NCBI RefSeq assembly: GCF_019857225.1
Contig: NZ_JAFJSY010000026.1
Span: 1-45,164, forward strand
Direction: 5' to 3'
Source: Streptomyces plumbidurans
Lineage (GTDB): Bacteria; Actinomycetota; Actinomycetes; Streptomycetales; Streptomycetaceae
Length of the DNA stretch: 45,164 nucleotides
Below are positions 33,716-42,304 of this stretch, piece by piece. The number at the start of each line of letters is the position of its first letter. The stretch's first letter is position 1. The position numbers were made by a program, and so were the translations under genes. The notes below the pieces were generated by a model. The model worked only from the letters and a program-made list of their open reading frames with translations, did no database searches and had not been told where the DNA came from.

Positions 33716-33721
33716 TAGGGT
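33716..33721 (+). promoter_or_regulatory. -10 box for a likely leaderless rarA transcript
   Basis: TAGGGT (TANNNT) ends 7 bases before the GTG at 33729, and no ribosome binding site is present. The only TTG-like -35 (TTGTCG, 33699-33704) has too short a spacer (11 bp). Confidence 0.45.
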
Positions 33722-33728
33722 TTGGGAC

Positions 33729-35084
33729 GTGGAGCCCGACCTGTTCACCGCAGCCGCAGAAGAACGCCAGGAGAAGGACCCGGCAGGGAGCCCCCTGGCG
33801 GTGCGGATGCGCCCGCGCACCCTCGACGAGGTCGTGGGCCAGCAGCATCTGCTCAAGCCGGGCTCGCCGCTGCGCAGACTGGTCGGCGAGGGCGCCGGCG
33901 GACCCGCCGGACCGTCCTCGGTGATCCTCTGGGGCCCGCCCGGCACCGGCAAGACGACCCTGGCCTACGTCGTCTCGAAGGCCACCAACAAGCGCTTCGT
34001 CGAGCTGTCGGCGATCACCGCGGGCGTCAAGGAGGTCCGCGCGGTCATCGACGGCGCCCGCCGCGCCACCGGTGGGTACGGCCAGGAGACCGTCCTCTTC
34101 CTCGACGAGATCCACCGCTTCAGCAAGGCCCAGCAGGACTCGCTGCTGCCCGCGGTCGAGAACCGCTGGGTGACCCTGATCGCGGCGACGACGGAGAACC
34201 CGTACTTCTCGGTGATCTCCCCGCTGCTGTCCCGCTCCCTGCTGCTCACCCTCGAACCCCTCACCGACGACGACATCAGAGGCCTGCTGAAGCGGGCGCT
34301 GAGCGACGAGCGGGGCCTGAAGGACGCGGTCACGCTCCCCGAGGACACCGAGAACCACTTCTTGCGCATCGCCGGGGGCGACGCGCGCCGTGCCCTGACC
34401 GCCCTGGAGGCGGCGGCCGGCGCCGCCCTGGACAAGGGCGAGACGGAGATCTCCCTGACGACGCTGGAGGAGACGGTCGACCGGGCGGCGGTGAAGTACG
34501 ACCGCGACGGCGACCAGCACTACGACGTCGCCAGCGCCCTCATCAAGTCCATCCGCGGCTCGGACGTGGATGCCGCACTGCACTACCTGGCCCGCATGAT
34601 CGAGGCCGGCGAGGACCCCCGCTTCATCGCCCGCCGCCTGATGATCTCGGCGAGCGAGGACATCGGCCTCGCCGATCCGAACGCGCTGCCGATCGCGGTC
34701 GCCGCCGCCCAGGCCGTCGCCATGATCGGCTTCCCCGAGGCCGCCCTCACCCTCAGCCACGCCACCATCGCCCTCGCCCTGGCCCCCAAGTCCAACTCCG
34801 CGACGACGGCGATCGGGGCCGCCATGGAGGACGTCAAGAAGGGCCTGGCCGGCCAGGTGCCGCCGCACCTGCGCGACGGTCACTACAAGGGCGCCGCCAA
34901 GCTCGGCCACGCCCAGGGCTATGTGTATCCGCACGACCTGGCCGAGGGCATCGCCGAGCAGCAGTACGCCCCGGACGCCCTCAAGGACCGCGAGTACTAC
35001 ACCCCGAGCAGACACGGCGCGGAGGCCAGGTACGCGGACGCGGTGGAGTGGACCAGGAAGCACCTCGGTCGCAGGCGGTCCTGA
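33729..35084 (+). CDS. rarA: Replication-associated recombination protein A (RarA/MgsA AAA+ ATPase)
   Basis: 451-residue AAA+ ATPase that acts at stalled replication forks and is related to clamp loaders. Walker A is GPPGTGKT (69-76), Walker B VLFLDEIHRF (D126-E127), sensor 1 AATTENP, and the C-terminal tetramerisation region contains DGDQHYDVASALIKSIRGSD and the conserved HLRDGHYKGAAKLGHAQGY. The GTG at 33729 gives the expected short N-terminus before LAVRMRPRTLDEVVGQ, and it is probably read without a leader. rpsD follows, but with its own promoter. Confidence 0.96.
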   Translation: MEPDLFTAAAEERQEKDPAGSPLAVRMRPRTLDEVVGQQHLLKPGSPLRRLVGEGAGGPAGPSSVILWGPPGTGKTTLAYVVSKATNKRFVELSAITAGVKEVRAVIDGARRATGGYGQETVLFLDEIHRFSKAQQDSLLPAVENRWVTLIAATTENPYFSVISPLLSRSLLLTLEPLTDDDIRGLLKRALSDERGLKDAVTLPEDTENHFLRIAGGDARRALTALEAAAGAALDKGETEISLTTLEETVDRAAVKYDRDGDQHYDVASALIKSIRGSDVDAALHYLARMIEAGEDPRFIARRLMISASEDIGLADPNALPIAVAAAQAVAMIGFPEAALTLSHATIALALAPKSNSATTAIGAAMEDVKKGLAGQVPPHLRDGHYKGAAKLGHAQGYVYPHDLAEGIAEQQYAPDALKDREYYTPSRHGAEARYADAVEWTRKHLGRRRS

Positions 35085-35092
35085 GCACCCTG

Positions 35093-35098
35093 TAGACT
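35093..35098 (+). promoter_or_regulatory. -10 box of rpsD
   Basis: TAGACT just after the rarA stop, identical to the yajC -10. Predicted start near 35105, leaving a leader of about 280 bases. The -35 region is not clear. Confidence 0.45.
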
Positions 35099-35383
35099 GC
35101 GCCGAAGTGCCGAGTCCCGTGCCGTCAGAGCGGGTCATCCGGCCGGAACCCCCAGGGGTTCCAGGAGCGTCGCGCACCGTCGAACGGTGTCGCGGGCAGC
35201 CCACCACCACCCGTCCCAGGACGGGAGAGGTCGGTGGGCCACTCGCGTGCTGCACGTATGTGCCCAGACCAGGGGAGCGGCTGCCCATCCCGTCCAGCAG
35301 GACGAGGCGGGTTTCCCCGGCTGCGGATGCGACCTCCCTTAACCCTGGCAAGCCGTAGAGACTGAGAAAAGAGACTAAAGACA
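35099..35383 (+). ncRNA. Structured rpsD 5' leader (putative S4 autoregulatory RNA)
   Basis: This 285-base leader contains four separate good hairpins: GGAACCC/GGGTTCC (35145-35162, loop CCAG); CGCGCACCGT/ACGGTG-T-CGCG (35171-35194, loop CGA); a nested GCCCACC/GGTGGGC (35199-35205 with 35233-35239) enclosing CCCGTC/GACGGG (35210-35225, loop CCAG); and CGTCC/GGACG (35291-35304, loop AGCA). The last 40 bases before the GTG are A-rich and unstructured (GAGAAAAGAGACTAAAGACA). Ribosomal protein S4 commonly represses its own mRNA in other bacteria; that this leader does so is inference. An open frame across it is a composition artefact. Confidence 0.6.
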
Positions 35384-35998
35384 GTGGCGAACCAGCCCCG
35401 CCCCAAGGTCAAGAAGTCGCGTGCCCTCGGCATCGCGCTGACCCCGAAGGCCGTCAAGTACTTCGAGGCCCGTCCCTACCCGCCGGGTGAGCACGGCCGC
35501 GGCCGCAAGCAGAACTCGGACTACAAGGTCCGTCTGCTGGAGAAGCAGCGTCTGCGCGCGCAGTACGACGTGTCCGAGCGCCAGCTCGTCCGCGCCTACG
35601 AGCGTGCCTCCAAGGTTCAGGGCAAGACCGGCGAGGCCCTGATCATCGAGCTCGAGCGCCGTCTCGACGCCCTGGTCCTGCGTTCGGGCATCGCCCGCAC
35701 CATCTACCAGGCCCGTCAGATGGTCGTGCACGGCCACATCGAGGTCAACGGCCAGAAGGTCGACAAGCCGTCCTTCCGCGTCAAGCCGGACGACGTCGTG
35801 ATGGTCCGCGAGCGCAGCCGCGAGAAGACCCTCTTCTCCATCGCCCGCGAGGGCGGCTTCGCCCCCGAGGGCGAGACCCCGCGCTACCTCCAGGTGAACC
35901 TCAAGGCCCTGGCGTTCCGCCTGGACCGTGAGCCGAACCGCAAGGAGATCCCGGTGATCTGCGACGAGCAGCTCGTCGTCGAGTACTACGCCCGCTGA
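35384..35998 (+). CDS. rpsD: 30S ribosomal protein S4
   Basis: 204-residue primary 16S rRNA binding protein of the small subunit. The N-terminal S4 domain (1-95) lacks the four zinc-ligating cysteines of some S4 proteins (the only cysteine is C193), so it is the zinc-independent form. The RNA-binding S4 fold follows (LDALVLRSGIARTIYQARQM ... HIEVNGQKV, about 95-125). The GTG at 35384 is fixed by the conserved N-terminus; the upstream sequence is A-rich with only a weak Shine-Dalgarno match, in keeping with control through the leader. As in other actinobacteria it stands apart from the main ribosomal operons. Confidence 0.98.
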   Translation: MANQPRPKVKKSRALGIALTPKAVKYFEARPYPPGEHGRGRKQNSDYKVRLLEKQRLRAQYDVSERQLVRAYERASKVQGKTGEALIIELERRLDALVLRSGIARTIYQARQMVVHGHIEVNGQKVDKPSFRVKPDDVVMVRERSREKTLFSIAREGGFAPEGETPRYLQVNLKALAFRLDREPNRKEIPVICDEQLVVEYYAR

Positions 35999-36027
35999 TC
36001 ACAGCAGGCGGTAGCACCACGCACCAC

Positions 36028-38181
36028 TCAGCCCGCCGTCTCCCCGCCCTTCCGGGTGCGGGAGGCGGCGGGTTCGTGCATGCTCACGTCCGCGGCCGGG
36101 TGCCGGACCACACCTCGCGGCGACGGCACGGCCTGCAGCGGCCGCTCCAGCGCGCGCGAGACGGCCGCCTCCCGCACCAGCCGTTCCCCCTGCGCCACGC
36201 ACTCCTCGTAGCGAGCGTCGCCCAGGTGCTCCCGGGCCGTCGCCTCGCACAGCTCGTGCGGGGCGTTGTAGTACGCCGAGCCGAACAGCGGCAGGCCCAC
36301 CGACGGCCACATCCGGGCCGCCGCGCCCTGCAGCACCGCCGCCTCCGCCGCGTCGCCCTGCGCCACGGTGACAAGCGCGAGCAGCTCCACCGCCAGCACC
36401 GAGCCCAGCAGATCGTGGAAGGCGTGGGCGCCGGCCAGGCACTCGGCCAGCAGGGCGCGCGCCCGCGGCAGATCGCCGTCCGCCCAGGCCGCGTACGCCA
36501 GGACGTACAGCGCATAGCCCCGGGTCCACCGCTCGCCGTGGTCCTCGCACACCCGCCGTACGTCCTCGCACAGCCGTACCGCGTCCGGCAGATCGCCCTG
36601 GAACGCGCGCGTCATCGCCAGCTCGACCTGGCCCATCAGCACGTTGCTGTTGAGCTCGCCGATCTCCTGGTAGCGGTCCAGCGCCGAGCGCAGCAGCCGC
36701 TCGGCGCGCGGCATGTCGTCGCCGACCAGGGCCAGACAGCCGGTGCGGTGCTCCGCGTACGCCACCGCCGTCGGGTCGCCGGCCCGCTCCGCCTCCTCCC
36801 GGCACTCCTGCAGCGCGGCCAGCGCGGGCACCGTGTCGCCCTGCAGGATCGCCACATAGCCGAGCACCCACAGGGCCTTCAGCCGAGACTGCTCGTGCCC
36901 GGTGTCCAGCCGCACCACCTGCTCCAGCCAGTGCCGCCCCTCCGAGAGACGCCCGCAGCCCGCCCAGTGGAACCAGAGCGAGCCCGCGAGGTACTGGCCC
37001 AGATGCGCCTCCTCCGGCTCGCCGAGACAGTGCTCCAGCGCGCTGCGCAGATTCGGCAGCTCCGCCTCCACGCGCGCGGCCACCTCGGCCTGGCGCGGCG
37101 AGAACCAGTCCAGCTCGCACCAGGTGGCAAGGCCCAGATACCAGTCGCGATGGCGCCGCCGCAGCCGGGCCGCATCGCCTGTCGCCTCCAGCCACTCCGC
37201 GCCGTACGCACGCACCGTGTCCAGCATCCGGTAGCGCACGCCCGCCGGTGTCTCCTCGCGCGCGAGGACCGACTGCGCGAGCAGCTCGGTGAGCACGTCG
37301 AGGACGTCGTCGGCCTTCAGACCGTGCCCGCCGCAGACGTACTCCGCGGCCTCCAGGTCGAACTGCCCGGCGAACACCGACAGCCGCGACCACAGCAACC
37401 GCTCCCGGGGAGCGCACAGTTCGTGGCTCCAGCCGATCGCCAGGCGCAGGGTCCGGTGGCGGGGCAGCGCACCGCGCCCGCCGCCGGTCAGCAGCCGGAA
37501 GCGGTCGTCCAGGCGCTGCAGCAGCTGGGCAGGGGACAGCGCCCGAAGCCGTCCCGCGGCCAGTTCGATCGCCAGCGGGATCCCGTCCAGGCGCCGGCAC
37601 ACCTCGCGCACGTCCAGGCCGTCCGCGACCGCCGGCCCCTGTTCCGCCGCCCGGTTCAGCAGCAGCTCGACCGCCTCGTCCTCGCCCAGCGGCGTCAGCG
37701 GGAAGACCCGCTCACCGGCCACGCCCAGCGGCCGGCGCCCCACCGCGAGCACCCGGAGCCCGGGCACCTGCCGCAGCAACTCCTCCACCAGCTCGGCACA
37801 CGACTCCACCAGATGCTCGAACCCGTCGACCACGAGCAGCAGTTGGCGCTCGGCGAGATACGCGCGCAGTGTCTCGCGGGGCGCCCGCGTCGTGTGGTCC
37901 GTCAGTCCCAGCGCCTCCACGACGGCGTACTCCACGAACTCCGGGTCGTGCACCGGCGCCAGCTCGACGCGCCAGACCCCGTCCCGCGGCGCGCACCGCG
38001 CGGCGGCCCGTGCCGCCAGCCGCGACTTGCCGACCCCGCCCGCGCCCGTCACCGTCACCAGACGTCCGGCGTCGAGCACCCGCGCCAGCCCGGAGAGTTC
38101 GGCCGAGCGCCCCACGAACGCGTTGAGTTCCAGGGGCAGATTGCCGTCCACGGGGCCGTCGCCGGACTGAAGATTCCGCAT
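36028..38181 (-). CDS. STAND-type (AfsR/LuxR-like) ATPase without DNA-binding domain
   Basis: 717 residues. A short N-terminus leads to FVGRSAEL and the NTPase domain with Walker A GAGGVGKS (46-53), Walker B LLLVVDG (114-120) and the winged-helix linked GIPLAIELAA (GxP) segment. The rest, from about 340, is a TPR-like array of helical repeats. In AfsR or LuxR-type relatives a SARP or HTH domain completes the protein; here neither end has one. The C-terminus, after the GERLVREAAVSRAL motif that usually precedes the LuxR HTH, ends in about 35 Pro/Arg-rich residues. It may sense a ligand and act through protein contacts; function unknown. ATG at 38181 fits a leaderless start; an in-frame ATG at 38226 is an alternative. 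Confidence 0.88.
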   Translation of the reverse strand: MRNLQSGDGPVDGNLPLELNAFVGRSAELSGLARVLDAGRLVTVTGAGGVGKSRLAARAAARCAPRDGVWRVELAPVHDPEFVEYAVVEALGLTDHTTRAPRETLRAYLAERQLLLVVDGFEHLVESCAELVEELLRQVPGLRVLAVGRRPLGVAGERVFPLTPLGEDEAVELLLNRAAEQGPAVADGLDVREVCRRLDGIPLAIELAAGRLRALSPAQLLQRLDDRFRLLTGGGRGALPRHRTLRLAIGWSHELCAPRERLLWSRLSVFAGQFDLEAAEYVCGGHGLKADDVLDVLTELLAQSVLAREETPAGVRYRMLDTVRAYGAEWLEATGDAARLRRRHRDWYLGLATWCELDWFSPRQAEVAARVEAELPNLRSALEHCLGEPEEAHLGQYLAGSLWFHWAGCGRLSEGRHWLEQVVRLDTGHEQSRLKALWVLGYVAILQGDTVPALAALQECREEAERAGDPTAVAYAEHRTGCLALVGDDMPRAERLLRSALDRYQEIGELNSNVLMGQVELAMTRAFQGDLPDAVRLCEDVRRVCEDHGERWTRGYALYVLAYAAWADGDLPRARALLAECLAGAHAFHDLLGSVLAVELLALVTVAQGDAAEAAVLQGAAARMWPSVGLPLFGSAYYNAPHELCEATAREHLGDARYEECVAQGERLVREAAVSRALERPLQAVPSPRGVVRHPAADVSMHEPAASRTRKGGETAG

Positions 38182-38190
38182 GGAATACGG

Positions 38191-38220
38191 AGCGTACTGA
38201 ACCGTTTTCACTCCGTACAA
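38191..38220 (-). promoter_or_regulatory. Promoter of STAND ATPase gene with overlapping inverted repeat
   Basis: On the minus strand TTGTAC (38220-38215) and TACGCT (38196-38191) with an 18-bp spacer; the ATG follows 9 bases after the -10, so the transcript is leaderless or nearly so. A 7-bp inverted repeat TACGGAG (38186-38192) / CTCCGTA (38211-38217) spans the promoter and touches both boxes. Confidence 0.6.
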
Positions 38221-38283
38221 TCGCATCGTGCCGGCCGGCAGCGCGCGGGGGTAATCCGGTGCGGAGCTTCGGCCCCGGCGCGA

Positions 38284-38289
38284 TAGGCT
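38284..38289 (+). promoter_or_regulatory. -10 box upstream of the DUF948-alaS operon
   Basis: TAGGCT (TANNNT), about 54 bases before the DUF948 gene start. No matching -35. It could drive the DUF948-DUF6167-alaS-ruvX series. Confidence 0.4.
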
Positions 38290-38342
38290 CGGGTCCATTG
38301 CTTTTCGATGTTCAGACACGTTTCAGGGAGCGGGTGCACGAG

Positions 38343-38798
38343 GTGTCCGGTGGAGAAGTGGCCGGAATCCTGGTGGCCGTCTTCTGGGCGATCCTGGTCT
38401 CCTTCCTCGCCGTGGCGCTGGCGAGGGTGGCCCAGACGCTCAGGGCGACCACCAAGCTGGTCGCGGACGTGACCGACCAGGCCGTCCCGCTGCTGGCCGA
38501 CGCCTCCGCCGCGGTGCGCTCCGCGCAGACCCAGATCGACCGGGTCGACGCGATCGCCACCGACGTCCAGGAGGTCACGTCGAACGCGTCGGCGCTGTCC
38601 ACCACCGTCGCCTCCACGTTCGGCGGCCCGCTGGTCAAGGTCGCGGCCTTCGGCTACGGCGTCCGCCGCGCCCTGGGCGGCCGCAAGGACGGCGCGCCCG
38701 CAAGGACGCCGGAGAGCACCGTGATCGTCGGCCGCACCGTCCGGGCCGGACGACGTCAGAAGCCGAAGCGGGGGAACAACTCGGGGAAGAGGGACTGA
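38343..38798 (+). CDS. DUF948 single-pass membrane protein
   Basis: 151 residues. A hydrophobic helix at about 8-28 (ILVAVFWAILVSFLAVALARV) is followed by a helical, Ala/Asp-rich segment that could form a coiled coil, and a basic, Gly/Arg/Lys-rich tail. The family is DUF948 by pattern; function unknown. Start is uncertain: GTG at 38343 gives VSGGEVAGIL, while GTG at 38334 lies closer to AGGGAG (38325-38330). The following small gene begins 7 bases after the stop, so it is the first gene of the alaS operon. Confidence 0.85.
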   Translation: MSGGEVAGILVAVFWAILVSFLAVALARVAQTLRATTKLVADVTDQAVPLLADASAAVRSAQTQIDRVDAIATDVQEVTSNASALSTTVASTFGGPLVKVAAFGYGVRRALGGRKDGAPARTPESTVIVGRTVRAGRRQKPKRGNNSGKRD

Positions 38799-38805
38799 GC
38801 GACCG

Positions 38806-39159
38806 ATGTTCCGCCGTACCTTCTGGTTCACCACGGGCGTTGCCGCCGGAGTGTGGGCCACCACCAAGGTCAACCGCAAGCTGAAGCAGCTCACCCCCGA
38901 GAACCTCGCCGCGGCCGCCGCCAACAAGGCGATCGACGCCGGCCACCGGCTCAAGGACCGGGCGGTCGGCTTCGCGCTGGACGTGCGCGACAACATGGCG
39001 CAGCGGGAGCAGGAGCTGGGGGAGGCCCTCGGCATCAACACCGCCCCCGAACTCCCCATGGCCCGGCAGTACGCCGCCATCGAGAACCGCAACAACCCGA
39101 AGTACGTCGACGGCTCGACGTACGAGACGTACTCGTACAACCGGAATGAGGACCACTGA
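38806..39159 (+). CDS. DUF6167-type small conserved protein
   Basis: 117 residues opening MFRRTFWFTTGVAAGVWATTKV, a weak membrane segment with a basic start, then a charged helical middle and an Asn/Tyr-rich tail. It belongs to the uncharacterised actinobacterial group found beside DUF948 and alaS (DUF6167, from memory). Its stop shares one base with the alaS ATG (TGATG), so translation is coupled. Confidence 0.85.
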   Translation: MFRRTFWFTTGVAAGVWATTKVNRKLKQLTPENLAAAAANKAIDAGHRLKDRAVGFALDVRDNMAQREQELGEALGINTAPELPMARQYAAIENRNNPKYVDGSTYETYSYNRNEDH

Positions 39160-41831
39160 TGGAGTCGGCCGAGATTCGCCGCCGCTGGCTGAGCTTCTTC
39201 GAGGAGCGCGGGCACACCGTCGTCCCTTCGGCGTCGCTCATCGCGGACGACCCGACTCTGCTCCTCGTCCCGGCCGGCATGGTGCCCTTCAAGCCCTACT
39301 TCCTGGGTGAGGTCAAGCCGCCGTTCGACCGCGCCACCAGCGTCCAGAAGTGCGTGCGCACGCCGGACATCGAAGAGGTCGGCAAGACCACCCGGCACGG
39401 CACCTTCTTCCAGATGTGCGGCAACTTCTCCTTCGGCGACTACTTCAAGGAAGGCGCCATCACCTACGCCTGGGAGCTGCTCACCAGCCCCCAGGACAAG
39501 GGCGGTTACGGCCTGGAGCCGGAGAAGCTCTGGATCACCGTCTACAAGGACGACGACGAGGCCGAGCGCATCTGGCACGAGGTCGTCGGCGTGCCGAAGG
39601 AGCGTATCCAGCGCCTCGGCATGAAGGACAACTACTGGTCCATGGGCGTCCCCGGCCCCTGCGGCCCCTGTTCCGAGATCAACTACGACCGCGGCCCCGA
39701 GTTCGGCGCCGAGGGCGGCCCCGCCGTCAACGACGAGCGGTACGTGGAGATCTGGAACCTCGTCTTCATGCAGTACGAGCGGGGCGAGGGCATCGGCAAG
39801 GACAACTTCGAGATCCTCGGCGAACTGCCCAGCAAGAACATCGACACGGGCCTCGGCCTGGAGCGGCTCGCGATGATTCTGCAGGGCGTGCAGAACATGT
39901 ACGAGATCGACACCTCCATGGCCGTCATCAAGAAGGCCACCGAGCTGACCGGCGTCCACTACGGCGACGCCCACGCCTCGGACGTCTCCCTGCGCGTGGT
40001 CACCGACCACATGCGCACCTCGGTCATGCTCATCGGCGACGGCGTCACCCCCGGCAACGAGGGCCGCGGCTATGTGCTGCGCCGCATCATGCGCCGCGCG
40101 ATCCGCAACATGCGGCTGCTCGGCGCCACCGGCCCGGTCGTCCTCGACCTGATCGACACCGTGATCGCCATGATGGGCCAGCAGTACCCGGAGCTGGTCA
40201 CGGACCGCGAGCGCATCGAGAAGGTCGCCGTCGCCGAGGAGAACGCCTTCCTCAAGACGCTGAAGGCCGGCACCAACATCCTCGACACCGCCGTCAGCGA
40301 GACCAAGGCCGCGGGCGCCTCGGTGCTGCCCGGCGACAAGGCGTTCCTGCTCCACGACACCTGGGGCTTCCCGATCGACCTCACCCTGGAGATGGCCGCC
40401 GAGCAGGGCCTCTCGGTGGACGAGGACGGCTTCCGCCGTCTGATGAAGGAGCAGCGGGAGCGAGCCAAGGCCGACGCCCAGGCCAAGAAGACCGGCCACG
40501 CCGGCGCCGGCGCCTACCGCGAGATCGCCGACCGGACCGGCGCGACCGACTTCATCGGCTACAGCGAGACCGAGGGCGAGTCCACCATCGTCGGCATCCT
40601 CGTCGACGGCGCCTCCTCCCCGGCCGCCACCGAGGGCGACGAGGTCGAGATCGTCCTCGACCGCACCCCGTTCTACGCCGAGGGCGGCGGCCAGATCGGC
40701 GACACCGGCCGGATCAAGGTCGAGTCCGGTGCCGTCATCGAGATCCGCGACTGCCAGAAGCCGGTTCCCGGCGTCTACGTCCACAAGGGCGTCGTCCAGG
40801 TCGGTGAGGTCACCGTCGGCGCCAAGGCCCACGCCGCCATCGACGGCCGCCGCCGAAAGGCCATCGCCCGCGCCCACTCGGCCACGCACCTCACCCACCA
40901 GGCGCTGCGCGACGCCCTCGGCCCGACGGCCGCCCAGGCCGGTTCCGAGAACCAGCCCGGCCGCTTCCGCTTCGACTTCGGCTCGCCGTCCGCCGTTCCC
41001 ACGGCCGTGATGAGCGACGTCGAGCAGAAGATCAACGAGGTGCTCGCGCGCGACCTCGACGTCCGCGCCGACGTCATGGGCATCGACGAGGCCAAGAAGC
41101 AGGGCGCCATCGCCGAGTTCGGCGAGAAGTACGGCGAGCGCGTGCGCGTCGTGACCATCGGCGACTTCTCCAAGGAGCTGTGCGGCGGCACGCATGTGCA
41201 CAACACCGCCCAGCTCGGCCTGGTCAAGCTGCTCGGCGAGTCCTCCATCGGCTCCGGTGTCCGCCGTATCGAGGCCCTCGTCGGAGTGGACGCCTACTCC
41301 TTCCTCGCCCGCGAGCACACGGTCGTCAACCAGCTGACCGAGCTGCTCAAGGGCCGCCCGGAGGAGCTGCCGGAGAAGGTCTCCTCGATGCTCGGCAAGC
41401 TGAAGGACGCCGAGAAGGAGATCGAGAAGTTCCGCGCCGAGAAGGTGCTGCAGGCGGCCGCCGGTCTCGCCGAGTCCGCCAAGGACATCCGCGGCGTCGC
41501 CGTCGTCACCGGCCGGGTCCCGGACGGCACGACCGCCGACGACCTGCGCAAGCTGGTCCTCGACGTGCGCGGCCGTATCCAGGGCGGACGGGCCGCCGTC
41601 GTGGCCCTGTTCACGGTCAACAACGGCAAGCCGCTGACGGTCATCGCCACCAATGACGCCGCCCGCGAGCGCGGCCTCAAGGCCGGCGACCTGGTCCGCA
41701 CGGCCGCCAAGACCCTCGGCGGCGGCGGTGGCGGCAAGCCGGACGTGGCCCAGGGCGGCGGCCAGAACCCGGCCGCGATCGGCGAGGCCGTGGACGCCGT
41801 CGAGCGACTGGTCACGGACACCGCGAAGTGA
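39159..41831 (+). CDS. alaS: Alanyl-tRNA synthetase
   Basis: 890-residue class II synthetase, full length. The catalytic core carries SASLIADDPTLLLVPAGM, motif 2 near TRHGTFFQMCGNFSF and motif 3 near GLGLERLAMI. The editing domain has zinc ligands H573 and H577 (HSATH) and C675 and H679 (CGGTH). The C-terminal oligomerisation domain starts near 740 and includes a Gly-rich stretch (TLGGGGGGKPDVAQGGGQ) as in other AlaRS C-Ala domains. The ATG overlaps the upstream stop and its own stop overlaps the ruvX GTG. Confidence 0.98.
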   Translation: MESAEIRRRWLSFFEERGHTVVPSASLIADDPTLLLVPAGMVPFKPYFLGEVKPPFDRATSVQKCVRTPDIEEVGKTTRHGTFFQMCGNFSFGDYFKEGAITYAWELLTSPQDKGGYGLEPEKLWITVYKDDDEAERIWHEVVGVPKERIQRLGMKDNYWSMGVPGPCGPCSEINYDRGPEFGAEGGPAVNDERYVEIWNLVFMQYERGEGIGKDNFEILGELPSKNIDTGLGLERLAMILQGVQNMYEIDTSMAVIKKATELTGVHYGDAHASDVSLRVVTDHMRTSVMLIGDGVTPGNEGRGYVLRRIMRRAIRNMRLLGATGPVVLDLIDTVIAMMGQQYPELVTDRERIEKVAVAEENAFLKTLKAGTNILDTAVSETKAAGASVLPGDKAFLLHDTWGFPIDLTLEMAAEQGLSVDEDGFRRLMKEQRERAKADAQAKKTGHAGAGAYREIADRTGATDFIGYSETEGESTIVGILVDGASSPAATEGDEVEIVLDRTPFYAEGGGQIGDTGRIKVESGAVIEIRDCQKPVPGVYVHKGVVQVGEVTVGAKAHAAIDGRRRKAIARAHSATHLTHQALRDALGPTAAQAGSENQPGRFRFDFGSPSAVPTAVMSDVEQKINEVLARDLDVRADVMGIDEAKKQGAIAEFGEKYGERVRVVTIGDFSKELCGGTHVHNTAQLGLVKLLGESSIGSGVRRIEALVGVDAYSFLAREHTVVNQLTELLKGRPEELPEKVSSMLGKLKDAEKEIEKFRAEKVLQAAAGLAESAKDIRGVAVVTGRVPDGTTADDLRKLVLDVRGRIQGGRAAVVALFTVNNGKPLTVIATNDAARERGLKAGDLVRTAAKTLGGGGGGKPDVAQGGGQNPAAIGEAVDAVERLVTDTAK

Positions 41832-42298
41832 CGATGCGCAGGGGCCGCCGGCTCGCGATCGACGTCGGGGACGCCCGCATCGGGGTCGCCTCGTGCGACC
41901 CCGACGGGATCCTCGCCACTCCGGTGGAGACGGTCCCCGGCCGGGACGTTCCCGCGGCGCACCGCCGGTTGAGGCAATTGGTCGAGGAGTACGAGCCGAT
42001 CGAGGTCGTCGTGGGCCTGCCCCGCTCCCTCAAGGGGGGCGAGGGCCCTGCCGCGGCGAAGGTCCGCCGGTTCGCCCAGGAGCTGGCGAAGGGCATCGCC
42101 CCGATCCCGGTGCGGCTCGTGGACGAGCGCATGACGACGGTGACCGCGAGCCAGGGGCTGCGCGCCTCGGGCGTGACGTCGAAGAAGGGACGTTCCGTCA
42201 TCGACCAGGCCGCCGCTGTGATCATCCTTCAGCAGGCGCTCGAATCCGAACGGGTGTCAGGCAAAGCACCCGGCGAGGGCGTCGAAGTGGTCATCTGA
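41828..42298 (+). CDS. ruvX: Putative pre-16S rRNA nuclease RuvX/YqgF
   Basis: 156 residues with an RNase H-like fold. The N-terminal AIDVGDARIGVA (catalytic D12) and LVDERMTTVTA (E99) motifs and the final D126 in VIDQAAAVIIL are those of YqgF, which in E. coli trims the 5' end of 16S rRNA. The GTG at 41828 overlaps the alaS stop (GTGA); an ATG at 41834 is an alternative. The Glu/Lys-rich C-terminal tail is slightly long. Confidence 0.93.
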   Translation: MTMRRGRRLAIDVGDARIGVASCDPDGILATPVETVPGRDVPAAHRRLRQLVEEYEPIEVVVGLPRSLKGGEGPAAAKVRRFAQELAKGIAPIPVRLVDERMTTVTASQGLRASGVTSKKGRSVIDQAAAVIILQQALESERVSGKAPGEGVEVVI

Positions 42299-42304
42299 TC
42301 GCGA

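Noticed and set aside
34921..35358. 145-codon frame running from rarA through the rpsD leader
   Set aside because: Begins inside rarA out of frame and covers the structured leader; no ribosome binding site or homology pattern.
35999..36027. Terminator between rpsD and the STAND ATPase gene
   Set aside because: Only about five base pairs (GGCGG/CCGCC) can be drawn, with a long loop; not convincing.
38208..41318. Very long minus-strand open frame opposite alaS
   Set aside because: Antisense shadow of alaS and its upstream genes; no recognisable domain.
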